A stretch of 64,000 nt of DNA from RGIG2945 sp045540355. Its GTDB lineage: Bacteria; Bacillota; Clostridia; Oscillospirales; Acutalibacteraceae. The DNA lies in assembly GCA_045540355.1 (NCBI GenBank), contig JAZQHB010000072.1, positions 62,001-126,000 of the forward strand, read 5' to 3'. Under the pieces are notes generated by a model that was not told where the DNA came from, did not search any database, and worked only from the letters and a program-made list of their open reading frames with translations. Positions 7,864 through 15,748 of the stretch are shown here, piece after piece. The translations under genes and the position numbers were made by a program. Position 1 is the stretch's first letter. Every line of letters starts with the position of its first letter.

Positions 7864-7903
7864 AACAGGCTGTAAAAAACTTTGATGTTTTTTACAGCCT
7901 GTT
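7864..7903 (-). terminator. terminator of PASTA pseudokinase gene
   Basis: Perfect 17-base-pair inverted repeat (AACAGGCTGTAAAAAAC and its complement, 6-base loop) directly after the kinase-like gene, followed on the minus strand by a T-rich tract. Confidence 0.85.
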
Positions 7904-7910
7904 AAATCTT

Positions 7911-9683
7911 TTATTGAGTTACAACACCTGTGCCGGATGTTGTTGACTGATTATCTGAAGTGAGAGATTCTTCAGATGTTCCTGTCGGGTCTTCTGTTGA
8001 AGGCTCGGGAGTTGTTGTGCTTGGGAGAGTGGTTGTTGTAACAACTGAATAAACCTTTATCCAGAGATCCTGACCAACCTCATAAGTGTTACCGGGTGTG
8101 AGGTTAAGCTCTGCTACTGTATTGGGTACATATTCGCCGTGGTTGGGAATGTATTTGATATGGCAGTTGAATTTTGTAAGAAGCTTCTCGGCATCGTTTA
8201 TTTTCATGCCGACAACATTTTCAAGAATTACGGTGGGCTTACCTAAGCTTATGGTAAGTGTAATGGTTGAACCGTGTTCTACCGTTGAGCCGGGTTCAAG
8301 GTCCTGGTCAAAAACATAACCTTTGGCGACATTTTCGTTAACTTCATTTATGGTCTTGATTTTGAGAGAATCGCCGAGAATTTTCTTAGCACGATCCAAT
8401 GTAACATTATCACTTCTGAAGTTGGGAACGATAACGGGTTCGAGTTCGGTAGAGGAGGTGTTGTCTTCATTTTGAATTTTCGGCTCGATAAGTCCCCAAT
8501 CGTCACCGAAAAGGAAGAGTACGGTACCTAAAGAAACAATAACGCAGACAACGAAGGAAATCAATGTGACCTGCCACGAACGCAAACCTTTGCGTTTTCT
8601 TGTTACCATTCTTTCGGAAGGGATTGAAATGGTTTCCTCGGGGATGCGTTCTGCAACTGTAACGGGAGAGGAGGCTGCTGCTGCAACCGGAGAAGCTGAA
8701 AGCTCTGCACGAAGCTGGTCAACCGTATGCGTTCTGTCGCCGGGAAGAATCTGCAAACCGTTGACAAGACCGTTTATTACATAAGCCGGCAACTGTTCGG
8801 CAAATTTACCGGGCACCATAAGTCTGTCGTTCGATGCTCTGGTCGGAGCTTCAATCGGGTCGCTTCCTATAAGTGAACGGTAAAGCACTGCGGAGAAAGA
8901 ATACACATCAGTCCATGTGCCTTGCCGTTGGTCAGACGCGTACTGCTCCAAAGCAGAATAGCCGGGGAACAGCTGGGGTGTAAGTTCACTGTTAGAGGTT
9001 CTTATCTGACTGATGCTGAAACCGGTGATTCTCAGCTTGCCGTCATTGCCCATGATTAAGTTTGTCGGAGAAATTGCTCTGTGGATAATGCCTGACGAAT
9101 GAAGAGTGCCCAATGTCGAAAGAACGGGCATAAACAAACTGCGTGCTTTTTCCCAAGGTATATATCCGGTAGGAATTGTAAGAAGATAATCTCTCAATGT
9201 TGTTGTGCCGGGATTTTCATAGACGGCATAAGCGGTATTATTATCTTCTACAACATCAATTACGGAGATGAGTGAGGAAAGACCTCTTAAACGCATAAGC
9301 TGATTCCACATCTCAAGAAAGCTCTGTAAACAGTCATCAAAAAGACTTTCTGACCCGAGCAACACGGTTATTTTTAATTCCTTGTCACGACGCGTTGCAA
9401 TAGCGTCAGGAAAGAATTCACGGAGAAGAACAGGAGCTTTTTTGCCCATGTCCCATGCCATGTAGGTTGCACCGTCACCGTTATACTCAAGAAGCTTTCC
9501 GACGAGATATCTGTATCCGACAACCGAACGAATCGGAAGATACGGAGCTATCTGTTTGGAGTTACTGTTGAAGCCGCAAAACGGACATTCTTCAGCAGGA
9601 CCGATTTCTTTCATACAACTCATACAAAGGTCATCAGTATTTATCATAATAATTTCCATTGCCTTTCCGACTGCGATGAACAT
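7911..9683 (-). CDS. membrane PASTA protein with degenerate Ser/Thr kinase domain (predicted pseudokinase)
   Basis: A 590-residue PrkC/Stk-like architecture: N-terminal zinc ribbon (Cys20, 23, 33, 36), kinase fold (about 55-330), one transmembrane helix (about 371-392), two PASTA repeats (about 419-480 and 484-547) and a Ser/Thr-rich extracellular tail. PASTA domains bind peptidoglycan fragments or beta-lactams. The catalytic signature is lost at every key point: the VAIK lysine is Arg88 (VLLREFFP), HRD is HRA (201-203), DFG is TGFS (220-223), and the glycine loop is eroded. Phosphotransfer is therefore unlikely; a sensor or scaffold role is inferred. The ATG at 9683 has GAGGAG seven bases upstream. 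It is transcribed divergently from the mraZ-led dcw cluster. Confidence 0.88.
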   Translation of the reverse strand: MFIAVGKAMEIIMINTDDLCMSCMKEIGPAEECPFCGFNSNSKQIAPYLPIRSVVGYRYLVGKLLEYNGDGATYMAWDMGKKAPVLLREFFPDAIATRRDKELKITVLLGSESLFDDCLQSFLEMWNQLMRLRGLSSLISVIDVVEDNNTAYAVYENPGTTTLRDYLLTIPTGYIPWEKARSLFMPVLSTLGTLHSSGIIHRAISPTNLIMGNDGKLRITGFSISQIRTSNSELTPQLFPGYSALEQYASDQRQGTWTDVYSFSAVLYRSLIGSDPIEAPTRASNDRLMVPGKFAEQLPAYVINGLVNGLQILPGDRTHTVDQLRAELSASPVAAAASSPVTVAERIPEETISIPSERMVTRKRKGLRSWQVTLISFVVCVIVSLGTVLFLFGDDWGLIEPKIQNEDNTSSTELEPVIVPNFRSDNVTLDRAKKILGDSLKIKTINEVNENVAKGYVFDQDLEPGSTVEHGSTITLTISLGKPTVILENVVGMKINDAEKLLTKFNCHIKYIPNHGEYVPNTVAELNLTPGNTYEVGQDLWIKVYSVVTTTTLPSTTTPEPSTEDPTGTSEESLTSDNQSTTSGTGVVTQ

Positions 9684-9690
9684 TGAATTA

Positions 9691-9748
9691 CTCCTCGTTG
9701 CAGTCTGACGAGGATAGGTTTCGTTTTGAAAAATTGATAACACGAAAC
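9691..9748 (-). promoter_or_regulatory. structured 5' leader of the PASTA pseudokinase, SD-sequestering hairpin
   Basis: Two hairpins fill the leader. The proximal one pairs TCCTCGT (minus strand, 9714-9708 side) with ACGAGGA (9698-9692), a perfect 7-base-pair stem that buries most of the GAGGAG ribosome site of the pseudokinase. The distal one pairs GTTTCGT with ACGAAAC (9718-9724 and 9742-9748, 17-base loop). This could give translational control. Confidence 0.45.
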
Positions 9749-9773
9749 ACATTCATAGTATATATCAAGCTAA

Positions 9774-9803
9774 ATAATACCAAAAATAAAGGGCGTTTGT
9801 CAA
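9774..9803 (-). promoter_or_regulatory. promoter for PASTA pseudokinase gene
   Basis: Minus strand TTGACA (9803-9798), 18-base spacer, TATTAT (9779-9774), about 90 bases before the start codon. Confidence 0.6.
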
Positions 9804-9856
9804 ATTTTATGTGAGTATTGTATTTACTTTGTAATTAGTTGTAACTTTTTTATACG

Positions 9857-9887
9857 AAAAATCCTTATTTATCAAGGATTTTTGTCC
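9857..9887 (+). terminator. orphan terminator-like hairpin upstream of mraZ
   Basis: Perfect 10-base-pair stem AAAAATCCTT/AAGGATTTTT with a 7-base loop, running into TTTTTG. No gene precedes it on the plus strand; it may end an unrecognised short transcript, or insulate mraZ from upstream transcription. The rest of 9804-9931 shows nothing I recognise. Confidence 0.5.
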
Positions 9888-9931
9888 TGAAAATCAACTG
9901 AAAAAAATTTGAATTAAATAGTTAAAACCTA

Positions 9932-9960
9932 TTGCAATTTTTAAAGCTTTGTTATATAAT
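9932..9960 (+). promoter_or_regulatory. main dcw promoter (PmraZ)
   Basis: TTGCAA (9932-9937), 17-base spacer, TATAAT (9955-9960). The leader to mraZ contains repeated RRGTGR units (AGGTGAT at 9971, AAGTGGC at 9980, AGGTGGA at 10001), similar in kind to the direct repeats bound by MraZ in other bacteria, so autoregulation is possible. Confidence 0.65.
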
Positions 9961-10016
9961 AGTTGACACAAGGTGATGAAAGTGGCTTTTAGGCAATAAA
10001 AGGTGGAGGTGAAGTG

Positions 10017-10463
10017 ATGTCGGGCAGAAGTTTTGCAGGCAGATATGATGTAAAATTTGACAGTAAGCAGCACAGAGCATCGGTTCCGATTGAACTTCGT
10101 GCGATACTGGGTGAAACTTTCATTATCAGCAAACCCGCTGTTTCTGAGAAATGCCTTTTTGCCTATACATCGGAGTATTGGGGTCAGCTGCTTGAGGAAG
10201 TCAGTGAGAAAAGCTCTACTGCAAATGCAAGAAGACACCAAAGAGCACTCGGTGCAAACTCAAAGATAGTTTCAACCGATAAGCAGGGTCGTGTGACAAT
10301 TCCCGAATTTCTCTGCACAAAGGTTGATTTGGAAGATATAGAAAAGGTTCTTTTTATCGGTGCAGGCAGACGAATTGAAATCTGGAATCCCGAAGTATTC
10401 GAAGAAGAAATGGCTAAGATTGAAAATCTTGAAGATGATGAAGAACTTGACTATCATTTTTAA
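10017..10463 (+). CDS. mraZ: transcriptional regulator MraZ
   Basis: DNA-binding regulator of the dcw cluster with two AbrB-like swapped-hairpin repeats. Both signatures are visible: DSKQHRASVP near residue 15 and DKQGRVTIP near residue 90. Length (148 residues) is typical. Start ATG at 10017 has GGAGG at 10005-10009; the GTG at 10014 is an alternative. First gene of the long division/cell-wall operon. Confidence 0.95.
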   Translation: MSGRSFAGRYDVKFDSKQHRASVPIELRAILGETFIISKPAVSEKCLFAYTSEYWGQLLEEVSEKSSTANARRHQRALGANSKIVSTDKQGRVTIPEFLCTKVDLEDIEKVLFIGAGRRIEIWNPEVFEEEMAKIENLEDDEELDYHF

Positions 10464-10490
10464 AAAGAACTGAAAGGAATGGCTGAAGCA

Positions 10491-11414
10491 ATGAATTTTG
10501 TCCACATACCGGTTTTGTTCAATGAATCAATAGATGCCTTGAATATAGCCGAGGATAAAATTTATGTAGATTGCACGGCAGGCGGCGGCGGACACAGCTC
10601 AGCGATTGCAGAAAAGCTTACAACAGGCAAGCTTATTGCGATAGACCAAGACCCCGAAGCTGTTGAAGTTCTAAAAAAACGGTTTAAAGATAATAATAAT
10701 GTAATAGTTGTCCATGATAACTTTTCAAATCTTAAAAATATTTTAAAGAGTTTAAATATTGATTCTGTTGCGGGTATTCTTGCTGATTTGGGAGTAAGTT
10801 CGCATCAGCTTGATACTGCAGACAGGGGTTTTTCTTTTCATTACGAAGCACCGCTTGATATGAGAATGAGCAAAGAGGGCGTGACGGCGGCATTTTTGGT
10901 TAACACAATGTCAGTCGGCGAGCTTTGTAAGATTATTTCGGATTACGGTGAAGAAAAATATGCAATGTCAATTGCAAGAAATATAGTAAAATACAGAGAA
11001 ACAAAAGAAATAGAAACAACCACGGAGTTGGCCGAGATTATAAAAAACTCAGTACCCATGAAAGTAAGGCGAGACGGTCATCCGGCGAGAAAAACATTTC
11101 AGGCATTAAGAATTGCGGTAAACGGAGAGTTGGATATACTCGAAGAATCTGTCAACACAATGTTCAATTCTTTAGAGACAGGCGGAAGATTGGCAATAAT
11201 CAGCTTCCATTCTCTTGAAGACAGATGTATAAAGAAATGTTTTTCAGCTTTTTGCGAGGGTTGCACTTGCCCTCCGGAGTTTCCGATTTGTATATGCGGG
11301 AACACACCGAAAGGAAAGCTTGTTTTCAAGCACAAGACAGCAAAAAAGGACGAGCTTGAAAACAATCACAGAAGCAGGAGTGCAAAATTAAGGGCGATAG
11401 AGAAAATAAAGTAA
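10491..11414 (+). CDS. rsmH: 16S rRNA (cytosine1402-N4)-methyltransferase
   Basis: SAM-dependent methylation of C1402 in 16S rRNA (formerly MraW). Recognised by HIPVLFNESIDALNI, VDCTAGGGGHS (SAM motif I), the ADLGVSSHQLD block and FQALRIAVNGEL. I prefer the ATG at 10491, which matches the family N-terminus (M-x-F-x-H-I/T-P-V-L); an ATG at 10479 is in frame but abuts the AAAGGA site. Lies 27 bases after mraZ. Confidence 0.95.
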   Translation: MNFVHIPVLFNESIDALNIAEDKIYVDCTAGGGGHSSAIAEKLTTGKLIAIDQDPEAVEVLKKRFKDNNNVIVVHDNFSNLKNILKSLNIDSVAGILADLGVSSHQLDTADRGFSFHYEAPLDMRMSKEGVTAAFLVNTMSVGELCKIISDYGEEKYAMSIARNIVKYRETKEIETTTELAEIIKNSVPMKVRRDGHPARKTFQALRIAVNGELDILEESVNTMFNSLETGGRLAIISFHSLEDRCIKKCFSAFCEGCTCPPEFPICICGNTPKGKLVFKHKTAKKDELENNHRSRSAKLRAIEKIK

Positions 11415-11433
11415 GATGTAATGGGAGAAAGCT

Positions 11434-11880
11434 ATGGCAAATTATAATAGTCAGGCGTATGATTTATCCTTATTTGATATGTCGGCAGCTGAAAAAAGAG
11501 CTGAGGAAAAAAGACGCGAGTTCAAGGTAGTTGAACCAAAAAGAAAAACGCAAAATGAAATAAAGCAGGAAAGGGCAAGGGATGCAAGAATTGTTGCAAG
11601 GGTAGCTTTTGTATCCTTGATACTTTTCACTATAATAGGTATGCAGATTTTTGCAAATCTAAGATTTAATGAAATTTCCGCACTTTACAAGGAACAGGAA
11701 AGACGCTACGAAATTGCGGAAAGTGAGAATGTCAGGTTGCAGATGAAGTTAAATGAAATGATTGCACCTGAAAAAATTTCCGAGCTTGCGGAAACAAAAC
11801 TCGGAATGGTACAAAGAGAAAACTATCAAGTAAGCTTTTTTGATTTGTCTGAAGGCGACAGTGTTGTTCTTAATCAGTAA
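11434..11880 (+). CDS. ftsL: FtsL-like divisome protein
   Basis: A 148-residue bitopic protein: about 50 charged cytoplasmic residues, one transmembrane helix (about 54-75, VARVAFVSLILFTIIGMQIF) and an extracellular segment with heptad-like leucines ending in a short globular-less tail. Position between rsmH and the class B PBP, size and topology identify FtsL, which recruits and activates FtsW/PBP in septum formation. Sequence identity within the family is low, so the name rests mostly on context. RBS GGGAG precedes ATG. Confidence 0.82.
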   Translation: MANYNSQAYDLSLFDMSAAEKRAEEKRREFKVVEPKRKTQNEIKQERARDARIVARVAFVSLILFTIIGMQIFANLRFNEISALYKEQERRYEIAESENVRLQMKLNEMIAPEKISELAETKLGMVQRENYQVSFFDLSEGDSVVLNQ

Positions 11881-11918
11881 TAGTACAGGCTGAATCTTTC
11901 ATACAAATAAAAAGGCCG

Positions 11919-11947
11919 ACGGGGGTCATGTCGGGACAGACTCCCGT
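11919..11947 (+). terminator. terminator-like or attenuator hairpin between ftsL and the PBP gene
   Basis: In the 140-base gap a long hairpin (ACGGGGGTC + TGTC paired with GACA + GACTCCCGT, one bulged A, 2-base loop) is followed by TATTTGATTTTTT. A second imperfect hairpin (TCGAAAAC/GTTTTTCGA) lies at about 11973-11992 just before the PBP ribosome site. This suggests partial termination or attenuation inside the dcw operon. Confidence 0.5.
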
Positions 11948-12020
11948 TATTTGATTTTTTGGGAGATTTAAGTCGAAAACACGGTTTTTCGATGTTGAAT
12001 AAATTTGGGAGGATATAGCC

Positions 12021-14297
12021 TTGTTGAATCGTTTGAAACAAGTAACAAGAAATAGAGCGGTAATTCTAACGGGTATTTTAATACTCGGCTTTTTCGGTTT
12101 GGCTGTCAGCGGACTTGTAAATGTAATGCTTATAAAGGGTGACCATTACAGACAGCTTGCGGAAGAGAACCAATTGCAGGATACGGAAATTGCCGCACAA
12201 CGAGGTGTTATATATGACGCAAACATGAAACCTCTTGCACAGAGTGCGTCTGCATGGAAGGTTTATATTCGTCCCGTAAGAATCGGGGATAATGCAGAAG
12301 TAAGAGAGAAAATTGCAAAAACCCTCTCGGAAATTCTTGGTGTTGATTACAAAGAAATCATAAAGAAAGCAAAGACAACGGATTATAAGTACTATGCAAT
12401 CAAAAATAAGGTTGAACAAGCCGAAAAAGAAAAAGTCGATGCTTTCATGAAAGAAACATTCAAGGATTCTAACGGAGAGCTCAGAGATTACGGTTATTAC
12501 ATTGGTGTGGAAACTGATGTTAAGAGATATTATCCGTACTCAACATTCGTATCGACCGTATTGGGTTTTACCGGTACGGGTGATATCGGAAGATACGGAC
12601 TTGAATATCAGTATGATTCTGTTCTGACGGGAATCCCGGGAAGAATAGTTACCGCACAAGACGGCGGAGTTTCAAGCGAAGACCTCGATTTGCAGTATGA
12701 AACGGTTTATGATGCAAAGCAGGGAACAAGCCTTGTGCTTACAGTTGATTCCACAATTCAGAGATATCTTGAAACGGCAATAAGAAATGCGATGAACAAT
12801 ACAAAGGCTGAAAGCATCAGCGGTATTGTAATGGATGTAAAAACAGGTGCAATACTCGCAATGTCAAATATGCCTGATTACGACCTCAACACACCTGAAA
12901 AGATTGTTAATAAGGTGTTGCTTGAAAGTCTTAATGAAATTGAAGATAAAAAAGAAAAAGCAAAAGCCATGAGCGATGCTGTTGTTGAGCAATGGAGCAA
13001 CTCGGCGATTTCGAAGACCTATGAGCCGGGTTCGGTTTTTAAGGTCGTAACCGCAGCGGCGGCACTCGAGGAAAATGTCGTATCGGAAGATACTTCTTTG
13101 ACCTGTACGGGCAGCATAAAGGTTTCGGACAGAACTTACCATTGCCATAAGACGGACGGACACGGAACACAGAACTTTATTCAAGGCTTACAGAACTCAT
13201 GCAACCCCTTCTTTATAACGGCAGGACAGAAGCTCGGTGTTGATAAATTCTATCAGTACTTTGAGGCATTCGGATTTACAGAAAAAACAGGAATAGATTT
13301 GCCGGGTGAAGCTTCACCTGCGGCAGGACTTACATACCACGCAAAAGAAGACAGAGGTCCTGTTCAGCTGGCATCAACCTCATTCGGTCAGTCAATTGAA
13401 TTAAGTCAGATACAGATCGCTGCTGCGGTAAATACAATCGCAAATGGCGGAAAGCTTATGAAGCCCTACATCGTATCAAGACTTATTGATGAAAACGGCA
13501 ATACTGTTTCACAGACAGACCCCGTTGTTAAACGACAGGTAATATCAGAATCAACTGCATCGAGAGTTGCGGCGATGATGGAAGAGGTTGTTTCAAGCGG
13601 TACAGGTAAAAATGCTTATGTTCCGGGTTACAGAGTAGCCGGAAAAACAGGTACCTCGGAAACACTCAGCGATAATGCAACATCGACAGAAAAAAGAGAA
13701 AAATATGTCGCTTCATTTGCAGGCTTTGCACCGTCGAATGACCCCGAAATAACAGTTATTGTTACAATAGTCGACCCGAAAGGTGAGCATGGCGGTGGTG
13801 CTGTTGCTGCACCGGTAGTTGGTGAGGTGTTTGAAAAAACATTGAAATATCTCGGAGTTGAGCCTCAATATACAAAAGAAGAAGCGGCAACACTCGACAC
13901 AAGAGCACCGAGCGTTGTGGGTAAAACTACTGCAGTTGCTTCTAAAGAGCTTGAAGATGCAGGATTCATAGTCAAGGTTATGGGTTCGGGAGATAAGGTC
14001 GTTTCACAGACACCGGCTTATAATCATTCAATTCCTAACGGCGGTACGGTAGTAATATATACCGAGTCTGATGTTAAAAATAATAAAGCAACAGTCCCGA
14101 GCTTTAAGGGCATGACGATACTTCAGGCAGCAAGAACAGCAGCACAATACGGAATAAATATCAGAGTATCGGGCAGTTCATCGGCGGACAGTTCGGTAAC
14201 GGCATATATGCAAAGCATCGAATCAGGTGCTACAATAAAATACGGAGAAACCGTTACGGTATACTTCAAGAGCTTAAGCGGAGTAACAGACGGCTGA
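12021..14297 (+). CDS. spoVD: class B penicillin-binding protein with two PASTA domains (SpoVD/FtsI type)
   Basis: Septal or cortex transpeptidase, 758 residues. An N-terminal membrane anchor (about 12-36) is followed by a PBP dimerisation domain starting RGVIYDANMKPLA, the transpeptidase domain with SVFK (Ser338), SCN (393-395) and KTGT (542-545), and two C-terminal PASTA domains (about 635-755). The architecture with PASTA repeats matches SpoVD and Pbp2B. TTG start at 12021 after GGGAGG; a second TTG follows. Whether it serves vegetative division, sporulation or both cannot be decided; it is the only class B PBP in the cluster. Confidence 0.93.
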   Translation: MLNRLKQVTRNRAVILTGILILGFFGLAVSGLVNVMLIKGDHYRQLAEENQLQDTEIAAQRGVIYDANMKPLAQSASAWKVYIRPVRIGDNAEVREKIAKTLSEILGVDYKEIIKKAKTTDYKYYAIKNKVEQAEKEKVDAFMKETFKDSNGELRDYGYYIGVETDVKRYYPYSTFVSTVLGFTGTGDIGRYGLEYQYDSVLTGIPGRIVTAQDGGVSSEDLDLQYETVYDAKQGTSLVLTVDSTIQRYLETAIRNAMNNTKAESISGIVMDVKTGAILAMSNMPDYDLNTPEKIVNKVLLESLNEIEDKKEKAKAMSDAVVEQWSNSAISKTYEPGSVFKVVTAAAALEENVVSEDTSLTCTGSIKVSDRTYHCHKTDGHGTQNFIQGLQNSCNPFFITAGQKLGVDKFYQYFEAFGFTEKTGIDLPGEASPAAGLTYHAKEDRGPVQLASTSFGQSIELSQIQIAAAVNTIANGGKLMKPYIVSRLIDENGNTVSQTDPVVKRQVISESTASRVAAMMEEVVSSGTGKNAYVPGYRVAGKTGTSETLSDNATSTEKREKYVASFAGFAPSNDPEITVIVTIVDPKGEHGGGAVAAPVVGEVFEKTLKYLGVEPQYTKEEAATLDTRAPSVVGKTTAVASKELEDAGFIVKVMGSGDKVVSQTPAYNHSIPNGGTVVIYTESDVKNNKATVPSFKGMTILQAARTAAQYGINIRVSGSSSADSSVTAYMQSIESGATIKYGETVTVYFKSLSGVTDG

Positions 14298-14315
14298 TTT
14301 CCATGGGAGGAAAAA

Positions 14316-15746
14316 ATGAAACTTTCAAAATTGACAGATGGATTGAATGTTAAAAATATGTGCGAGGATGTCGAGGTAAAAGCAATTACCGATGACTCAA
14401 GAAAAATTACTGAGGATTGTGCATTTGTGTGCATTGCGGGCTCAAAATTCGACGGACACACCGCCGCTGAGCAGGCATTGGCAGACGGTGCATCAGTTGT
14501 AATTGTTGAACGGGATTTGGGTCTTGATAGGCAGGTTATCGTTGAAAATACAAGAAATGCTTATACCTATATGTGTTCACAGTTTTTCGGTAATCCTCAC
14601 AAAGAGCTCAAGCTTATCGGTGTTACCGGTACAAACGGAAAAACGACAACAACATTTTTAATAAAATCCATACTTGATAATCTCGGATATAAAACGGGAA
14701 TGTTGGGTACAGTCAAGAACATGATTGGTGACAAGGAGTATCCGGCAAAGCTGACAACTCCCGATGCAATGGAAATGCAGGAGTTGTTCAGAAAAATGGT
14801 TGATGCAGGTTGCGAATACTGCATAATGGAAGTTTCGTCAATGGCGTTGGAGCAGGGCAGAGTTTATTCAATGAATTTTGATACTGCGATATTTACGAAT
14901 CTTACACAAGACCACATGGATTATCATCTGACCATGGAAAACTATAAGGAAGCAAAGAAGATTCTTTTCAGACAGTGCAAAACTGCAGTTTTAAATATTG
15001 ATGACAAAAACGCACTTGATATGGCAGATGCCGAAAACTGCAAAATAGTAACATTCTCGAAGGATTTCGACAACGCAGATTATACTGCGAAGAATATAAA
15101 ACTCAGAAACGATGGTGTTTCATACGAACTGGTCGGAAACTCAATTATCGGAAGAGTACAGACTTATATCCCGGGACTTTTTACGGTTTATAATTCGATG
15201 TCAGCCGCAGTATGTTGTATGACATTGGGAATAGAGCTTGAAAAAATTATCAACGCACTCAAGGAAACAAGCGGTGTGCCGGGCAGATGTGAAGTTGTAA
15301 AGACTGACAAACCGTATACAATAATATTGGATTATGCACACACTCCGGATGCGTTGGAAAATATTCTTTCAACGATAGCGGGCTTCTGCGAGGGCAGAAT
15401 AATAACGGTATTCGGTTGCGGCGGTGACAGAGACAGAAGCAAAAGACCGCAGATGGGAAAGGTTGCAAGTGAAAAATCAGATGTTGTTATTGTTACATCG
15501 GATAATCCGCGTTCTGAAGAGCCAATGTCAATAATTGAAGAAATTCTTACGGGTATCAAACGCAGAAAGACAACTTATACAATTGAAAACCGCAAGGACG
15601 CGATAAGAAAGGCAATGTCAATAGCGAAGGAAAAAGATATAATTTTACTTGCAGGCAAGGGTCACGAAACCTATCAGATATTAAACACAGGCAAAATACA
15701 TTTCGATGAACGAGAAGTTATAGCGGAAATTCTTGAGGAGGCTTGA
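14316..15746 (+). CDS. murE: UDP-MurNAc-L-Ala-D-Glu:meso-DAP ligase
   Basis: Adds the third stem-peptide residue in peptidoglycan precursor synthesis. 476 residues with the ATP-binding GTNGKTT (105-111) and the DNPR motif (396-399) that marks meso-diaminopimelate specificity rather than lysine. GGGAGG lies just before the ATG. Its last codons overlap the start region of murF. Confidence 0.96.
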   Translation: MKLSKLTDGLNVKNMCEDVEVKAITDDSRKITEDCAFVCIAGSKFDGHTAAEQALADGASVVIVERDLGLDRQVIVENTRNAYTYMCSQFFGNPHKELKLIGVTGTNGKTTTTFLIKSILDNLGYKTGMLGTVKNMIGDKEYPAKLTTPDAMEMQELFRKMVDAGCEYCIMEVSSMALEQGRVYSMNFDTAIFTNLTQDHMDYHLTMENYKEAKKILFRQCKTAVLNIDDKNALDMADAENCKIVTFSKDFDNADYTAKNIKLRNDGVSYELVGNSIIGRVQTYIPGLFTVYNSMSAAVCCMTLGIELEKIINALKETSGVPGRCEVVKTDKPYTIILDYAHTPDALENILSTIAGFCEGRIITVFGCGGDRDRSKRPQMGKVASEKSDVVIVTSDNPRSEEPMSIIEEILTGIKRRKTTYTIENRKDAIRKAMSIAKEKDIILLAGKGHETYQILNTGKIHFDEREVIAEILEEA

Positions 15747-15748
15747 TG

